50,345 nucleotides of DNA, from contig JANXUC010000014.1 in assembly GCA_025352065.1 (NCBI GenBank), positions 1 through 50,345 of the forward strand, read 5' to 3'. The notes under the pieces were generated by a model that did not search any database, was not told where the DNA came from, and worked only from the letters and a program-made list of their open reading frames with translations. Made by a program: the position numbers and the translations under genes. The DNA comes from Acidobacteriaceae bacterium. Lineage in GTDB: Bacteria; Acidobacteriota; Terriglobia; Terriglobales; Acidobacteriaceae. Shown here piece after piece: positions 39,375 to 48,898 of the stretch (its first letter is position 1; every line of letters begins with the position of its first letter).

Positions 39375-40448
39375 TTGCCTAGTCAAAAGCAACTGCACTG
39401 GTCCCAACTGCGGGTTGGACTGACGGTGCTAATCGCATCGATTACGCTGACCGTGCTGGTTTTCCTGATGAGCAGTACCAGCGGCATGTTCACGCCCAAG
39501 ATTACCTTGAAATCCTATTTCGATAACGCCGGTGGCCTGCGTGTGGGTGCTCCGGTGCGGCTGGAAGGCGTGGATGTCGGCAATGTCTTGGCCATTCGCA
39601 TCGTGAAAGACAAGCCTCTGACTCCGGTGGAGGTGACGATGCGTGTCAGTTCCAAATTCGACTACGCACTCCGAAAAGATTCCGTAACCATGTTGGACCA
39701 GGTCGGTTTTCTCGGCGAGTCCTACGTTGATATTTCAAGCGCACAAGCCAAGCTCGGCGCTGCCGAGAACAACGATGTTCTGGCCACCAACTCCCGTCCC
39801 GATATCCAGGATGTAGTCAGATCCGGCCAGAGCACTTTGCAGAACATGCAGACCTTGCTGCAGCGGCTGGATCGCATCGTTACTACGGTGGAGTCGGGTC
39901 AGGGTTCTGTCGGCAAACTGATCAATGATCCGGGCCTCTACAACCGTCTTAACTCCACCATCGGTGAGATGCAAAGGTTGGTGGCCGATGTCGCACAAGG
40001 CAAGGGTAGTATGGGCAAGCTCTTTACCGACGATGCGCTCTACACGAAAGCCAATACTACGGTCGACAAGCTGGCTGCCATTGTGGATGAAGTCAATCAG
40101 GGTAAAGGCACGGCCGGAAAGTTCGTGAAGGACCCCGCGCTTTACGACAACGCCAATAAGACGATGGCGGAAGCGCGCCAGTTGATCGAACAGGTGAATG
40201 CTGGGAAAGGTGCGCTGGGTAAGTTCGCGCGCGACGAGCAGTTCGCCAAAAAGCTGGATGACGTCGTGACCAATCTGGCACTTATTTCCGACCGCCTGGA
40301 AGCCGGGGAAGGCGCAGCCGGCAAGCTGCTGAAGGATCCCTCGCTCTACAACAATGCTGACCAAATGCTGGTCGAGTCCCGCGAACTCGTCAAAGCTATT
40401 CGGCAAGACCCCAAGAAGTACCTTTCGATCAAGCTGCATATCTTCTAG
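39375..40448 (+). CDS. MlaD/MCE-domain lipid-transport protein with tandem repeats
   Basis: A 357-residue envelope protein. One N-terminal anchor (VGLTVLIASITLTVLVFLM) precedes an MCE domain (ITLKSYFDNAGGLRVGAPVR, then GVDVGNV and GFLGESYVDI), the substrate-binding part of Mla-type phospholipid transporters. After it come five repeats of about 40 residues, each opening G-x-G-x-x-GK-[LF] (GQGSVGKL, GKGSMGKL, GKGTAGKF, GKGALGKF, GEGAAGKL), usually followed by DPxLY. They probably form an extended helical stalk. No ABC ATPase or permease is adjacent. The start is TTG 39375 (MPSQKQLH) with GAGGG 3 nt upstream, or TTG 39363. Confidence 0.87.
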   Translation: MPSQKQLHWSQLRVGLTVLIASITLTVLVFLMSSTSGMFTPKITLKSYFDNAGGLRVGAPVRLEGVDVGNVLAIRIVKDKPLTPVEVTMRVSSKFDYALRKDSVTMLDQVGFLGESYVDISSAQAKLGAAENNDVLATNSRPDIQDVVRSGQSTLQNMQTLLQRLDRIVTTVESGQGSVGKLINDPGLYNRLNSTIGEMQRLVADVAQGKGSMGKLFTDDALYTKANTTVDKLAAIVDEVNQGKGTAGKFVKDPALYDNANKTMAEARQLIEQVNAGKGALGKFARDEQFAKKLDDVVTNLALISDRLEAGEGAAGKLLKDPSLYNNADQMLVESRELVKAIRQDPKKYLSIKLHIF

Positions 40449-40556
40449 GCTGACACCTCCCAAGGCCGCTCTCCCGCGTTACAATATCGAAGCAGCCAGA
40501 TCGTCCCTGCATGTGCTGCAAAGTGCTCATTTCAACCCGAATCCCCACGAGGAAAC

Positions 40557-42596
40557 ATGCGCTCAACCTTCGTTCTCCCGGTTTTGCTTTTTGCTTCAAT
40601 ATTCGCCCAAGCTCAGGGGCTAGCTACAGACAATTTCAAGTCGACGAAGAGCGTCCGCTTTAGCGCCGACATGCTGGATAAGTCGATTGATCCCTGCAAC
40701 GATTTCTACGCCTACGCCTGCAGCCGTTGGAAGGACCAAAATCCTATCCCCGCCGACCGCTCCAGCTGGGGACGTTTCAATGAGCTCGCCGAACGCGGCG
40801 AGTACATCCTGAAAGACATTTTGGAAAAAGCCGCCATCGAACGTAAAGATCGCACAGCTATCGAACAGAGGATCGGCGACTACTACGGCTCTTGTATGGA
40901 CGAAGCTGCCATCGAGAAGAAAGGGCCGGAGCCGCTGGATGCAGATTTGAAAGCAATTGCGGAAATGAAATCCAGGAAAGATGTAACGGCGGAAATCTCT
41001 CGTTTGCATCGTGAAGGAGTCAACGCGCTTTTTGAAATGGGATCGGGGTCCGACTTTAAAGATGCCAGCCATATCATTGCTGAAGTGGATCAGGGTGGCA
41101 TGGGTCTCCCGGAGCGCGATTATTACTTTCGCAAAGATGAAAAATCCGAAGATCTGCGCAAGAAATACGTCGCGCACGTGCAAAAAATGTTTGAGTTACT
41201 GGGCGACACCCCAGAGAAAGCCGCGGCGGAAGCTGAAAGGGTAATGGAAATAGAAACTGGTCTCGCCAACGGCGCACTGGACGTAGTGAGCCGCCGTGAT
41301 CCGGCGAAGATTTATCACAAGATGACTCGCGCGGAACTCGTCGCTCTCAGCCCGGATTTCGCCTGGGACAAATATTTCGCCGATCTCGGCGCACCTTCTT
41401 TTACAAGCCTGAATGTGGCCAATCCCGACTTCATGAAAACCATGAACGGACTTCTGGATTCCGTTTCCATCGAGGACTGGAAGACCTATCTGCGCTGGCA
41501 CGTGGCGCATGCGAACGCTGCGTCGTTACCCAAACGGTTTGACGATGAGAACTTTGAATTTTTCAGCAAAGCGCTGCAGGGCACAAAAGAACAGCCTCCG
41601 CGTTGGAAACGCTGTGTGCGAGCCGTGAACGGCGATCTGGGAGAAGCAGTAGGCCAGGCCTACGTCGCTGCAACCTTCGGAGCGGAAGGCAAAGAACGCA
41701 CCCTTAAGATGGTCGACACCATCGAATCATCCCTGCGTGAGGACATCAAGAGTCTGCCTTGGATGACCGATGCGACCAAGACTCGAGCCTTGGAAAAACT
41801 GGTAGCCATCACCAACCGCATTGGCTACACCGACAAGTGGCGCGATTACACGAATTACAAAGTTATCCGCAGCGACGCCTTCGGCAACTCGCAACGCGGC
41901 AACCTGTTCCAATTCGCGCATGACATGGAAAAGATCGGCAAGCCTCTCGACAAAGGCGAGTGGCCGTATCCGCCGCCAACCGTCAACGCCAGCTACAACC
42001 CGCTGCAGAACAACATAACGTTCCCAGCTGGCATTCTGCAGCCGCCTTTCTACGACAACCAAGCTGACGACGCTATGAACTTTGGCGGTATCGGAGCCGT
42101 AGTCGGGCATGAACTTACTCACGGCTTCGACGATCAGGGCCGTCAATTTGATCCTCAGGGCAACCTCAACGATTGGTGGACGAAAGAAGACGCCGACGAA
42201 TTCAAGAAGCGGACAAAGTGCGTCGTCGATCAATACGGCAGCTTCACAGCAATCGATGACGTGAAGGTCAACGGCGAACTCACGCTGGGCGAGAACGTGG
42301 CCGACAACGGCGGCTTGCGCGTGGCCTACATGGCGCTGATCGCCTCGATGGCAGGGAAGGAACCCGCTCAGATAGACGGCTTAAGCGCGCAGCAGCGTTT
42401 CTTTTTGGGATGGGCGAACGTCTGGTGCCAGAACCGTCGTGACGCGGTTTCCAGACTGGCGGCACAGACAGACCCACACTCCCCGGGCAAGAACCGCGTC
42501 AACGGGGTAGTTTCAAACATGCCGGAATTCCGCGAGGCCTATCACTGCGCAGCCGATGCGCCGATGGTGAGCAAGAACGCCTGCAGGGTGTGGTAG
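40557..42596 (+). CDS. M13-family zinc metallopeptidase (neprilysin/PepO type)
   Basis: A 679-residue secreted or periplasmic oligopeptidase. A signal peptide (MRSTFVLPVLLFASIFAQAQ) is followed by the M13 N-terminal domain (DPCNDFYAYACSRW). The zinc site is HELTH (518-522), in VVGHELTHGFDDQGRQFD. The third ligand is in GELTLGENVADNGGL, and substrate contact NASYNP and the final CRVW are standard for the family. The substrate is unknown. A strong two-way terminator follows. Confidence 0.94.
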   Translation: MRSTFVLPVLLFASIFAQAQGLATDNFKSTKSVRFSADMLDKSIDPCNDFYAYACSRWKDQNPIPADRSSWGRFNELAERGEYILKDILEKAAIERKDRTAIEQRIGDYYGSCMDEAAIEKKGPEPLDADLKAIAEMKSRKDVTAEISRLHREGVNALFEMGSGSDFKDASHIIAEVDQGGMGLPERDYYFRKDEKSEDLRKKYVAHVQKMFELLGDTPEKAAAEAERVMEIETGLANGALDVVSRRDPAKIYHKMTRAELVALSPDFAWDKYFADLGAPSFTSLNVANPDFMKTMNGLLDSVSIEDWKTYLRWHVAHANAASLPKRFDDENFEFFSKALQGTKEQPPRWKRCVRAVNGDLGEAVGQAYVAATFGAEGKERTLKMVDTIESSLREDIKSLPWMTDATKTRALEKLVAITNRIGYTDKWRDYTNYKVIRSDAFGNSQRGNLFQFAHDMEKIGKPLDKGEWPYPPPTVNASYNPLQNNITFPAGILQPPFYDNQADDAMNFGGIGAVVGHELTHGFDDQGRQFDPQGNLNDWWTKEDADEFKKRTKCVVDQYGSFTAIDDVKVNGELTLGENVADNGGLRVAYMALIASMAGKEPAQIDGLSAQQRFFLGWANVWCQNRRDAVSRLAAQTDPHSPGKNRVNGVVSNMPEFREAYHCAADAPMVSKNACRVW

Positions 42597-42623
42597 GGAG
42601 CTGTTAGCTTTTAGCTTCTAGTT

Positions 42624-42663
42624 AACAAACAAGGGCGCGGCTTTGGCCGCGCCCTTGTTTGTT
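42624..42663. terminator. Bidirectional terminator between the M13 peptidase and lipA
   Basis: AACAAACAAGGGCGCGGC (42624-42641) and its exact complement (42646-42663) form an 18-bp perfect stem with loop TTTG. T-rich on the plus strand and, by symmetry, on the minus strand, it can end both convergent genes. Confidence 0.93.
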
Positions 42664-42676
42664 CAGGAAATGAAAT

Positions 42677-43612
42677 CTAAACGACTGGTCCGGCAGCTAC
42701 ACTCGACTCCGCCTGTTCATGCGCGTGATAGCTCGACCGCACCAGCGGACCCGACTCCACGTGCCGGAATCCCAACACCAACGCCTGCTCTTTCAGCATC
42801 AAGAACTCTTCCGGGGTATAAAACCGCGCAATCGGCAAATGATCTTTCGACGGCCGCAGATATTGCCCAATCGATAGAATGTCCACCGAGCGTGCCGCCA
42901 AGTCGCGGAATACTTCAATCATCTCGTCCGAAGTTTCGCCCAGGCCAGCCATTAATCCCGTCTTCGTCACCATACCGGGCGAAAATTTCTTGGCGTTTGC
43001 TAGTAAATCCAGAGTCCTTTGGTACCGCGCACCAGACCGCGCCGCCCGGTATAAACGCGGCACGGTTTCCGTATTGTGATTCAGAACATCCGGCTTGGCG
43101 TCGAGCACAACTTTCAACGCGTCTTCACGACCCTGGAAATCCGGAATCAGTACTTCCACCCGGCATGCAGGCGAAAGCTTACGAATCTCTCGAATCGTCT
43201 CCGCAAAAATGCGCGCACCGCCAACATTGTCGTCGTCGCGGTTCACGCTGGTCACCACGGTATATTGCAGGCCCAGCGTATGTACAGCCTGCGCCACGCG
43301 CCCCGGCTCCTCCCAGTCAATCGGCTCAGGACGCCCCTTGGGTACCGCGCAAAACCCGCAGCGCCGCGTGCAGATGTTCCCCAGCAGCATGAAGGTCGCC
43401 GTCTTGTGGTTCCAGCATTCCCCAATATTGGGGCACTGCGCCGATTCGCACACAGTATGCAGTCCCAAATCGCGCGCTAACTTCTTGAGTTCATGGAAGT
43501 TCTCTCCCACCTGAGCCCGCGCCTTAAGCCACGAGGGCTTCGGAGGCGTAAGCCGGGGGTTCAGCTCAATCTGGATCAGTTCGGAGGCGGGGACTTGGGA
43601 CGAGCTGGACAT
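42677..43612 (-). CDS. lipA: Lipoyl synthase
   Basis: A 311-residue radical SAM enzyme that inserts two sulphur atoms into octanoyl groups on lipoyl domains. The auxiliary cluster cysteines are Cys55, Cys60 and Cys66 (CESAQCPNIGEC), and the radical SAM cluster is Cys81, Cys85 and Cys88 (CTRRCGFC). The C-terminal RSSYHAHE holds the conserved RSSY Ser. lipB is not adjacent. Confidence 0.96.
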   Translation of the reverse strand: MSSSSQVPASELIQIELNPRLTPPKPSWLKARAQVGENFHELKKLARDLGLHTVCESAQCPNIGECWNHKTATFMLLGNICTRRCGFCAVPKGRPEPIDWEEPGRVAQAVHTLGLQYTVVTSVNRDDDNVGGARIFAETIREIRKLSPACRVEVLIPDFQGREDALKVVLDAKPDVLNHNTETVPRLYRAARSGARYQRTLDLLANAKKFSPGMVTKTGLMAGLGETSDEMIEVFRDLAARSVDILSIGQYLRPSKDHLPIARFYTPEEFLMLKEQALVLGFRHVESGPLVRSSYHAHEQAESSVAAGPVV

Positions 43613-43686
43613 AAAACGCTACATAGATTCTACACCGATAAGACTTGGGGACACGAACGCCATACCCTGTCTTGTGAATAGAAGGG

Positions 43687-44400
43687 TTAACCAGCCAACA
43701 CTGTCGAGCGCAGCAAGTCTTCAGCAATATCTATTTCGCACTGGACTTCCTCGGGGGTCGGTCCTGTCTTCCAGCGACTCTCGAGAACCGCCGGAAGGCT
43801 TTCAGGGATGAGGTGAGAGACAATGGAAAAGGCTTTCCTTGCTTCAAGTGAGATCAGATCGTGCTTGCTTGCGGAGTTTACTTCGCTGACGTGAATCTGT
43901 CTCATCCGCCCTTTGAATTCCTCTAGGATCAAGACGGCCTCTCCCATGGTGGGGTCAATCTGATGTGCATGGCCAATGTCAAAACAAAGAGAAGCTCTAG
44001 GGAGCTGCTGAAATACGTCGCGCAAATGACGCGCGGTTTGTCCGACAGGTTTGCGCTTGTCCATGTTCTCTATGCACAGTCGTTCGCCTAGAGGCCTCCA
44101 TTTGTCCGGAGTAGTAATGATGTTGGGGTGGGCTATGAGCGGCCAGTCTCGCGGAATCTGGGCGACAATGTCGAGGAGACGGCATTCGAACTCAAGTTCA
44201 ATCGAACTCGGGAGATGGACCGATATGTGCGAATATTTATCGAGGGTCAATCCATCCAGCGCTTCGACGAGAGGTTGCAACTCGCGCTGCCTTAGCGCCG
44301 ACAATTCAACCGCAGTCGCAGTTGTGCCTCCCAGAATACTAAGGGCTGTACGGAAATCATCCAGTGCCAGAGCTCCGGTGGAAAACCCAATTGGTCGCAT
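43687..44400 (-). CDS. TIM-barrel protein of the xylose isomerase/endonuclease IV type
   Basis: A 237-residue protein that fits a sugar-phosphate isomerase/epimerase-like barrel. Strand-end motifs include SVHLPS, PLIAHPNI, LCIENMDKRKPVG, CFDIGHAHQIDP, IHVSEVNSASKHD and VLESRWK: the His, Glu and Asp positions used for metal binding in this fold. It is shorter than classic members. The ATG overlaps the TAA of the preceding broken nucleotidyltransferase gene by one base, so it was probably its operon partner. The reaction is unknown. Confidence 0.75.
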   Translation of the reverse strand: MRPIGFSTGALALDDFRTALSILGGTTATAVELSALRQRELQPLVEALDGLTLDKYSHISVHLPSSIELEFECRLLDIVAQIPRDWPLIAHPNIITTPDKWRPLGERLCIENMDKRKPVGQTARHLRDVFQQLPRASLCFDIGHAHQIDPTMGEAVLILEEFKGRMRQIHVSEVNSASKHDLISLEARKAFSIVSHLIPESLPAVLESRWKTGPTPEEVQCEIDIAEDLLRSTVLAG

Positions 44401-44995
44401 TAAAAAACTCCGTACTTCTGCGTCAATTCCTTAAGCTGACTGTTTCCAAAAAATATCTCCGCCAACGCAGCATCGAAACGATTGCCGAATTTCTTAACCT
44501 GCCCAAAAACTTGATCTGTTCTTGAATTCTCCGCTCGGAGTGATCTCAAAGAGCTACGAGCTTCTTCATTCGACATTGTTGCCAAAAACTCGTCGTATGC
44601 TCCAAAGAATTCGACCGCGACTTTATTCGGAATTTCATACTCACTGATCGATTTCGCAACAATATCTAGAGGAGTGAGGCCAGCAAACCCTCAAAGATGG
44701 TTCCCCAAGTGTATACGGTTGATGCCACATTCAAATGTTCCGACTTTGTTTGGCCGTCGATCAAATAAGTCCAATCAAGATCGCTTTTCCAATCAATCCA
44801 TTCGCTTCGAGCCATGGATCCGAAGACAACAAGATTGGCGTCCTCTGTTTCAAACCTCCCTACGTTTTACTTGAGTTGTTCAAGCAGATCGCATTTCGCT
44901 GTCTCGGCTTGTTTGTCTGCTCTGTGAAGATTCTCCCATTTGCAGCCGAGTTTTCCCTCCAGAATGAATAGCGGGCGTTCTTCAGAGAAAAGCAT
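44400..44995 (-). pseudogene. Nucleotidyltransferase pseudogene with internal deletion
   Basis: From ATG 44995 the frame reads MLFSEERPLFILEGKLGCKW, meets TAA (about 44869), and continues in the same frame with RFETEDANLVVFGSMARSEW and KSDLDWTYLIDGQTK. The GSMARSEW...SDLDW motif is that of DNA polymerase-beta-like nucleotidyltransferases. After about 44700 the frame is lost. Another frame then gives GFAGLTPLDIVAKSISEYE and a helical end, QLKELTQKYGVF, which reads like the C-terminus of the same kind of protein. Most of the middle, including the helical domain, is missing. A nonsense change, a frameshift and a large deletion together make this a clear pseudogene. Confidence 0.75.
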
Positions 44996-45051
44996 ACGAT
45001 CAGTTTATGCGCTGCCTCGAAGTCTGGAGCGCAGAGGCATTAAAATTTCGG

Positions 45052-45753
45052 CTAGTTCTTCATTTCCTGGACTGTTACAAACTGATACCCCTCTCCCTTA
45101 TACCGGGTGATCAGGTTGTTCGTCGCAATCACGGTTTGCGATCGATCCGCGCCCATTTCTCGGTGCCCGCCGTCGTGGAGGAGGACGATGTCGCCGCCTT
45201 TCACCTGCCCGGTCACTTTCCCCTCGACGTAGTCCGCTGGTTTCGCCTCCCAATCCCATCCCGTCACGCTCCACATCACGGGTTCGAGGCCCATTTCACG
45301 CGCAATCCGCAGCGTCGACGGACGACGGCCTCCAAACGGAGGTCGAAAAAGTTTGGGTGACAGGCCCGCTGCATCTTCAATGGCGCGGCTGCATTCCGCG
45401 AGCTGAATACGAGTCTGCAGTTCGGAACAAAAAATCAGATTTGGATGTGTAAATGTGTGGTTGCCCAGAACGTGTCCGGCTTTCGCCAGCTCGCGAACAA
45501 TTTGCGGCCGTTGCTGCACGTAGCGTCCAACCAGAAAAAACGTTGCCCGAACGTCGTGCTTGGCCAGGACTTCCAAGAGCCGCAGCGTGTGCGGATCGTT
45601 AGGACCGTCGTCGTAGGTAAGGGCAAGCTGACGTGCATTGGTTCCTCGAACCAGCGAGCGGCCATAGACTTGCGACCCAGGCGCCATCGCGTGATAGCCC
45701 GCAAACGAAGCAGCAGCAAGGGTGGTCGCGGCGGTGACGGCAAGTTCCAGCAT
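45052..45753 (-). CDS. Polysaccharide deacetylase (NodB homology domain)
   Basis: A 233-residue carbohydrate esterase family 4 enzyme. Motif 1 is TYDDGP (Asp48, Asp49), motif 2 is HTFTHPN (His99, His103 bind metal), motif 3 RPPFGGRRPST, motif 4 SVTGWDWEAK, and motif 5 IVLLHDGG. An N-terminal hydrophobic stretch (residues 2-20) may anchor or export it. Substrates in the family are chitooligosaccharides, peptidoglycan or other N-acetylated glycans. It lies 17 nt after an aldo/keto reductase gene on the same strand. Confidence 0.92.
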   Translation of the reverse strand: MLELAVTAATTLAAASFAGYHAMAPGSQVYGRSLVRGTNARQLALTYDDGPNDPHTLRLLEVLAKHDVRATFFLVGRYVQQRPQIVRELAKAGHVLGNHTFTHPNLIFCSELQTRIQLAECSRAIEDAAGLSPKLFRPPFGGRRPSTLRIAREMGLEPVMWSVTGWDWEAKPADYVEGKVTGQVKGGDIVLLHDGGHREMGADRSQTVIATNNLITRYKGEGYQFVTVQEMKN

Positions 45754-45770
45754 GTGCGGATGATACTACT

Positions 45771-46604
45771 TCATTCTGCCAGACCCTCAATCTCCAGAAC
45801 CGCGTCAGACGCGAGCGTCACTGCCAAGCTCGCCAGATCTTCCTTCATGTGCCCAGCATCGCTGGTTCCGGTGAGTGGCAACATCCCCACAGCCCGAGCG
45901 AACGCAAACACAACCTGCGCTGGAGTGACTGCGGCACGCGCTGCGAGTTCGGCTACCACCGGATGTCGCAGCACCTCCACATTCGCGGTGAGCAACGAGA
46001 ATCCCTGATACACAATGCCTCGCTCTCGGCAAAAGGCGCGTATCTCGCGATCCCAACCCAGTCGCGCATAGCAGCGGTTCTGCACAAATGCCGGAGCTTC
46101 CGAGTGGGCTGCCACCATCTGTTCCAAATGCCTCAATGAAACATTGCTCACTCCCAGAACCCGTGTTCTCCCAGCGTCGCGTTCCTTCTTCATCGCTTCC
46201 CAGACTTCAGAGTCGATTTCCGTCCAGTCATGACCCGACGATGGCCCGTGCAGCACATAGCTGTCCACGTAGTCTGTGCCGAGATGTTCCAGGGAACTCG
46301 CCATCGACTGTGCCACCTGAGTCGGGAAACTAGCTGCTGGGTCGTAAGGCAGCCGATGATCCTGCCCTCCGCGATAGGTAAACTTGGTTTGCAGAAAGAG
46401 ATCCGCTCGCGTAACCACGCCCGCTCGATACACCGCAGCCAGCCCTTCGCCAACTCCCGCTTCAAAGTAGTGCCGCCGCTGGTTGGCCGTGTCAATTCCT
46501 CGGAAACCACTTCGCAGAGCCAGTTCTGTCAACGCGGGAGTGCGGTCTTCTTTCCATGCGGTGCCGTAAAGGAAATCGGGTGTTGACGCTCGACTGATCG
46601 ACAT
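45771..46604 (-). CDS. Aldo/keto reductase
   Basis: A 277-residue NADPH-dependent oxidoreductase. The catalytic tetrad is visible: Asp in FRGIDTANQ, Tyr in RRHYFEAG, Lys in FLQTKFT and His in YVLHGPS. The barrel continues with VLGVSNVSL and PLTGTSDAGHM, the NADP-phosphate-binding end. ATG 46604 (MSISRASTPDFLYG) is chosen; ATG 46652 would add 16 non-typical residues. The substrate is unknown. Confidence 0.9.
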   Translation of the reverse strand: MSISRASTPDFLYGTAWKEDRTPALTELALRSGFRGIDTANQRRHYFEAGVGEGLAAVYRAGVVTRADLFLQTKFTYRGGQDHRLPYDPAASFPTQVAQSMASSLEHLGTDYVDSYVLHGPSSGHDWTEIDSEVWEAMKKERDAGRTRVLGVSNVSLRHLEQMVAAHSEAPAFVQNRCYARLGWDREIRAFCRERGIVYQGFSLLTANVEVLRHPVVAELAARAAVTPAQVVFAFARAVGMLPLTGTSDAGHMKEDLASLAVTLASDAVLEIEGLAE

Positions 46605-46698
46605 CTGGCTATATTGACACGAGTCAGGGTGTAAGCCCGAGGCATGGTGCAATTCGCAATCCCCGCTCCTCGCGCTAAAATGTCAACAGAGCCTAGCC

Positions 46699-47832
46699 AT
46701 GAAAATCCTTCGACCTTTTCTTCTCGGTATCCTGATCGCGGGTGGATTTTTCTACTTCACCACCTGGCGCCACAGCGGTTCCAGCCTCTTTCACACGGTG
46801 AGCCAGCCAACGCGGCTGGAGATCACAGAGGCGGCCGCGCCGGAGACTCCTGACGAAGAGGAGCAGAACAATATCGGTGTCTATAAAAAAGCCTTACCTA
46901 GCGTGGTGAACATTACTTCCCGCGCCATGGCCTTCGATTTCTTCTACGGCGCTGTACCGCAGGAGGGCCAGGGATCGGGCTTTGTCATCGACAAAGAGGG
47001 TCGTATCCTGACGAACTTTCACGTCATTGCAGACGCACAGGAAATTTGGGCGACGCTTTCGAATAAAAAGAAATATCGTGCGACCGTCGTCGGAACAGAT
47101 CGTGCGCACGATCTAGCGGTCATTCAAATTAAGGCGCCAGAGCTGCAAGCTGCGACGCTTGGCGATTCCCGTCGCCTCCAGGTTGGCCAGACGGTGTATG
47201 CCATCGGCAATCCGTTCGGATTAAGCGGGACGCTCACCAAGGGATTGGTAAGTTCTGTCCGCCAGATTCGCGAGCCAGATGGCTCCACTATCGATGACGC
47301 GATCCAGACCGATGCGGCCATCAATCCCGGTAACTCAGGCGGCCCCCTGCTCAACCGCCAAGGTGAGGTGATCGGTATCAACACTATGATTGTCGGTCAG
47401 CAGAGTGCTGGCCTTGGTTTTGCGATTCCGATCAACACTGCGAAAGCCGTGCTGGACGACTTGGTAACGCTGGGCCGCGTGCGTCGTCCTGCTCTGGGGA
47501 TTAGTACTTTACCGATTGGCCCCGAACTGGCCGACCAGCTTGGTTTGGCCGCAGATTACGGCTTGCTCATTGTCCAAGTCGTACCCGGCAGCGCTGCAGA
47601 TCGCGCTGGCCTCCACGGAGGCACCGAGCGCGCTTACATCAGCAACTATCCGGTGATGGTGGGAGGCGATTTGCTGGTTGCGGTAGACGGCGAACGCATC
47701 GAGAGCCAACAGGATTTGGCCCAAATCATGAACAAGCATCGAGCAGGAGATACCGTTCGTGTAACTCTCTATCGAGGAAAGCGAAAAATGGAAGTTACAG
47801 TGGCCTTCGGTGAGTTGCGCGAGCGGGCGTGA
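46699..47832 (+). CDS. HtrA/DegP-family serine protease with one PDZ domain
   Basis: A 377-residue envelope protease. One N-terminal anchor (LLGILIAGGFFYFTTW, residues 8-23) places the domains outside the cytoplasm. The trypsin-like domain has His108 (TNFHVI), Asp138 (RAHDLAV) and Ser213 in NPGNSGGPL. A single C-terminal PDZ domain (about 270-370) has VVPGSAADRAGLHGG; the segment GTERAYISNYPVMVGGDLL is a longer loop than usual. It resembles DegS in layout, so a stress-sensing role is possible but unproven. Confidence 0.94.
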   Translation: MKILRPFLLGILIAGGFFYFTTWRHSGSSLFHTVSQPTRLEITEAAAPETPDEEEQNNIGVYKKALPSVVNITSRAMAFDFFYGAVPQEGQGSGFVIDKEGRILTNFHVIADAQEIWATLSNKKKYRATVVGTDRAHDLAVIQIKAPELQAATLGDSRRLQVGQTVYAIGNPFGLSGTLTKGLVSSVRQIREPDGSTIDDAIQTDAAINPGNSGGPLLNRQGEVIGINTMIVGQQSAGLGFAIPINTAKAVLDDLVTLGRVRRPALGISTLPIGPELADQLGLAADYGLLIVQVVPGSAADRAGLHGGTERAYISNYPVMVGGDLLVAVDGERIESQQDLAQIMNKHRAGDTVRVTLYRGKRKMEVTVAFGELRERA

Positions 47833-47993
47833 GTTCGAATTTTGACTTCCACCCGCTTTCGCGCTACTCTCGCGGAGCGCCTATGACTGCCGTCCGCTAA
47901 TTCCCCGCTCTGTTCTGCGCGATGTGTCTTTCCAACTACACATCTCGCTTCCTGTCTAAGAGTGTGTCCAAAATTCAGAGAGGACTTTTCCCC

Positions 47994-48818
47994 ATGAAAT
48001 TCGTAGATAAGGCATTGGCGCGCCGTCTTGAGTCGGCCGAGGAAATGCCGCAGGTGCTGTACGCAGAAAGCTACAAGAAGTCTCGCCCGGAAATTGGGGC
48101 GGAATGGCAGGAGATCGCCGGAGGTCACATGATCTTTGCCGGTCTCGGATCGCCCATCGGGCGGGCAACTGGAGTGGGATTGGATTGCGAAGTCACGGAA
48201 TCCGACCTCAACCGAATTGAAGAGTTTTACCGTTCCCACGGGGCGCCCTCGCAGGTGGATGTGTGCCCTTATACCGACCTGAAGTTCCTGGAAATGCTAA
48301 AGTCGCGAGGCTACGGCTTCTCTGAATTCAATAACGTTCTCGTTCGGGAGCTGAATCCGAGCGAAGACTTGCCGCTGCTTCCATCCGGCGTCGAAATTAG
48401 GCGCGGCCGGACGGAAGAAGCGGAAATGCTAAGCAATATCTTGAAGCAATGCTTCTTTCCGGACGGAAACCTGCCAGAAGGAATGGACGAGTTGCTTTTG
48501 CCAATGTTCCATTTTCCAGATGCAGTGGTATTTGCCGGGTCTGTGAATGGGAAACTTGCGGCGACCGCAACCGGGCTGATGATTCCTCAGCGCAAAGTTG
48601 TCGCGTTGGCGGGGGCTGGCACGCTACCTGAATTCCGAAACCAAGGCCTGCAAACGGCTGTGTTGCAATATCGGATGCACGCCGCCGCTGAAGCAGGATG
48701 CGAACTGGCCGTAATAGTTACGCTCGGGGGGACCACCTCGCAGCGTAACGCAGAAAAACTTGGCTTCACGGTCGCTTACACAAAAGCGACGCTAGTGCGA
48801 GATTTCGCAAAAGCGTAG
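47994..48818 (+). CDS. GNAT-family acetyltransferase
   Basis: A 274-residue protein. The C-terminal half (about 145-270) is a GNAT domain, with GAGTLPEFRNQGLQTAVLQY carrying the acetyl-CoA loop (R-x-x-G-x-x-[TA]) and GGTTSQRNAEKLGFTVAYTK as the closing strand-helix. The N-terminal half appears to be a diverged second GNAT-like fold. ATG 47994 (MKFVDKALARRL) has AGAGAGGA upstream. The substrate is unknown. Confidence 0.88.
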   Translation: MKFVDKALARRLESAEEMPQVLYAESYKKSRPEIGAEWQEIAGGHMIFAGLGSPIGRATGVGLDCEVTESDLNRIEEFYRSHGAPSQVDVCPYTDLKFLEMLKSRGYGFSEFNNVLVRELNPSEDLPLLPSGVEIRRGRTEEAEMLSNILKQCFFPDGNLPEGMDELLLPMFHFPDAVVFAGSVNGKLAATATGLMIPQRKVVALAGAGTLPEFRNQGLQTAVLQYRMHAAAEAGCELAVIVTLGGTTSQRNAEKLGFTVAYTKATLVRDFAKA

Positions 48819-48898
48819 CTTACAGACCGCTGCGTGCGCCGGAGATTTCCTTCTGCTTCGGCGCATGCGGCGCTATAAAAGTGTTGCGGAACAATCGT

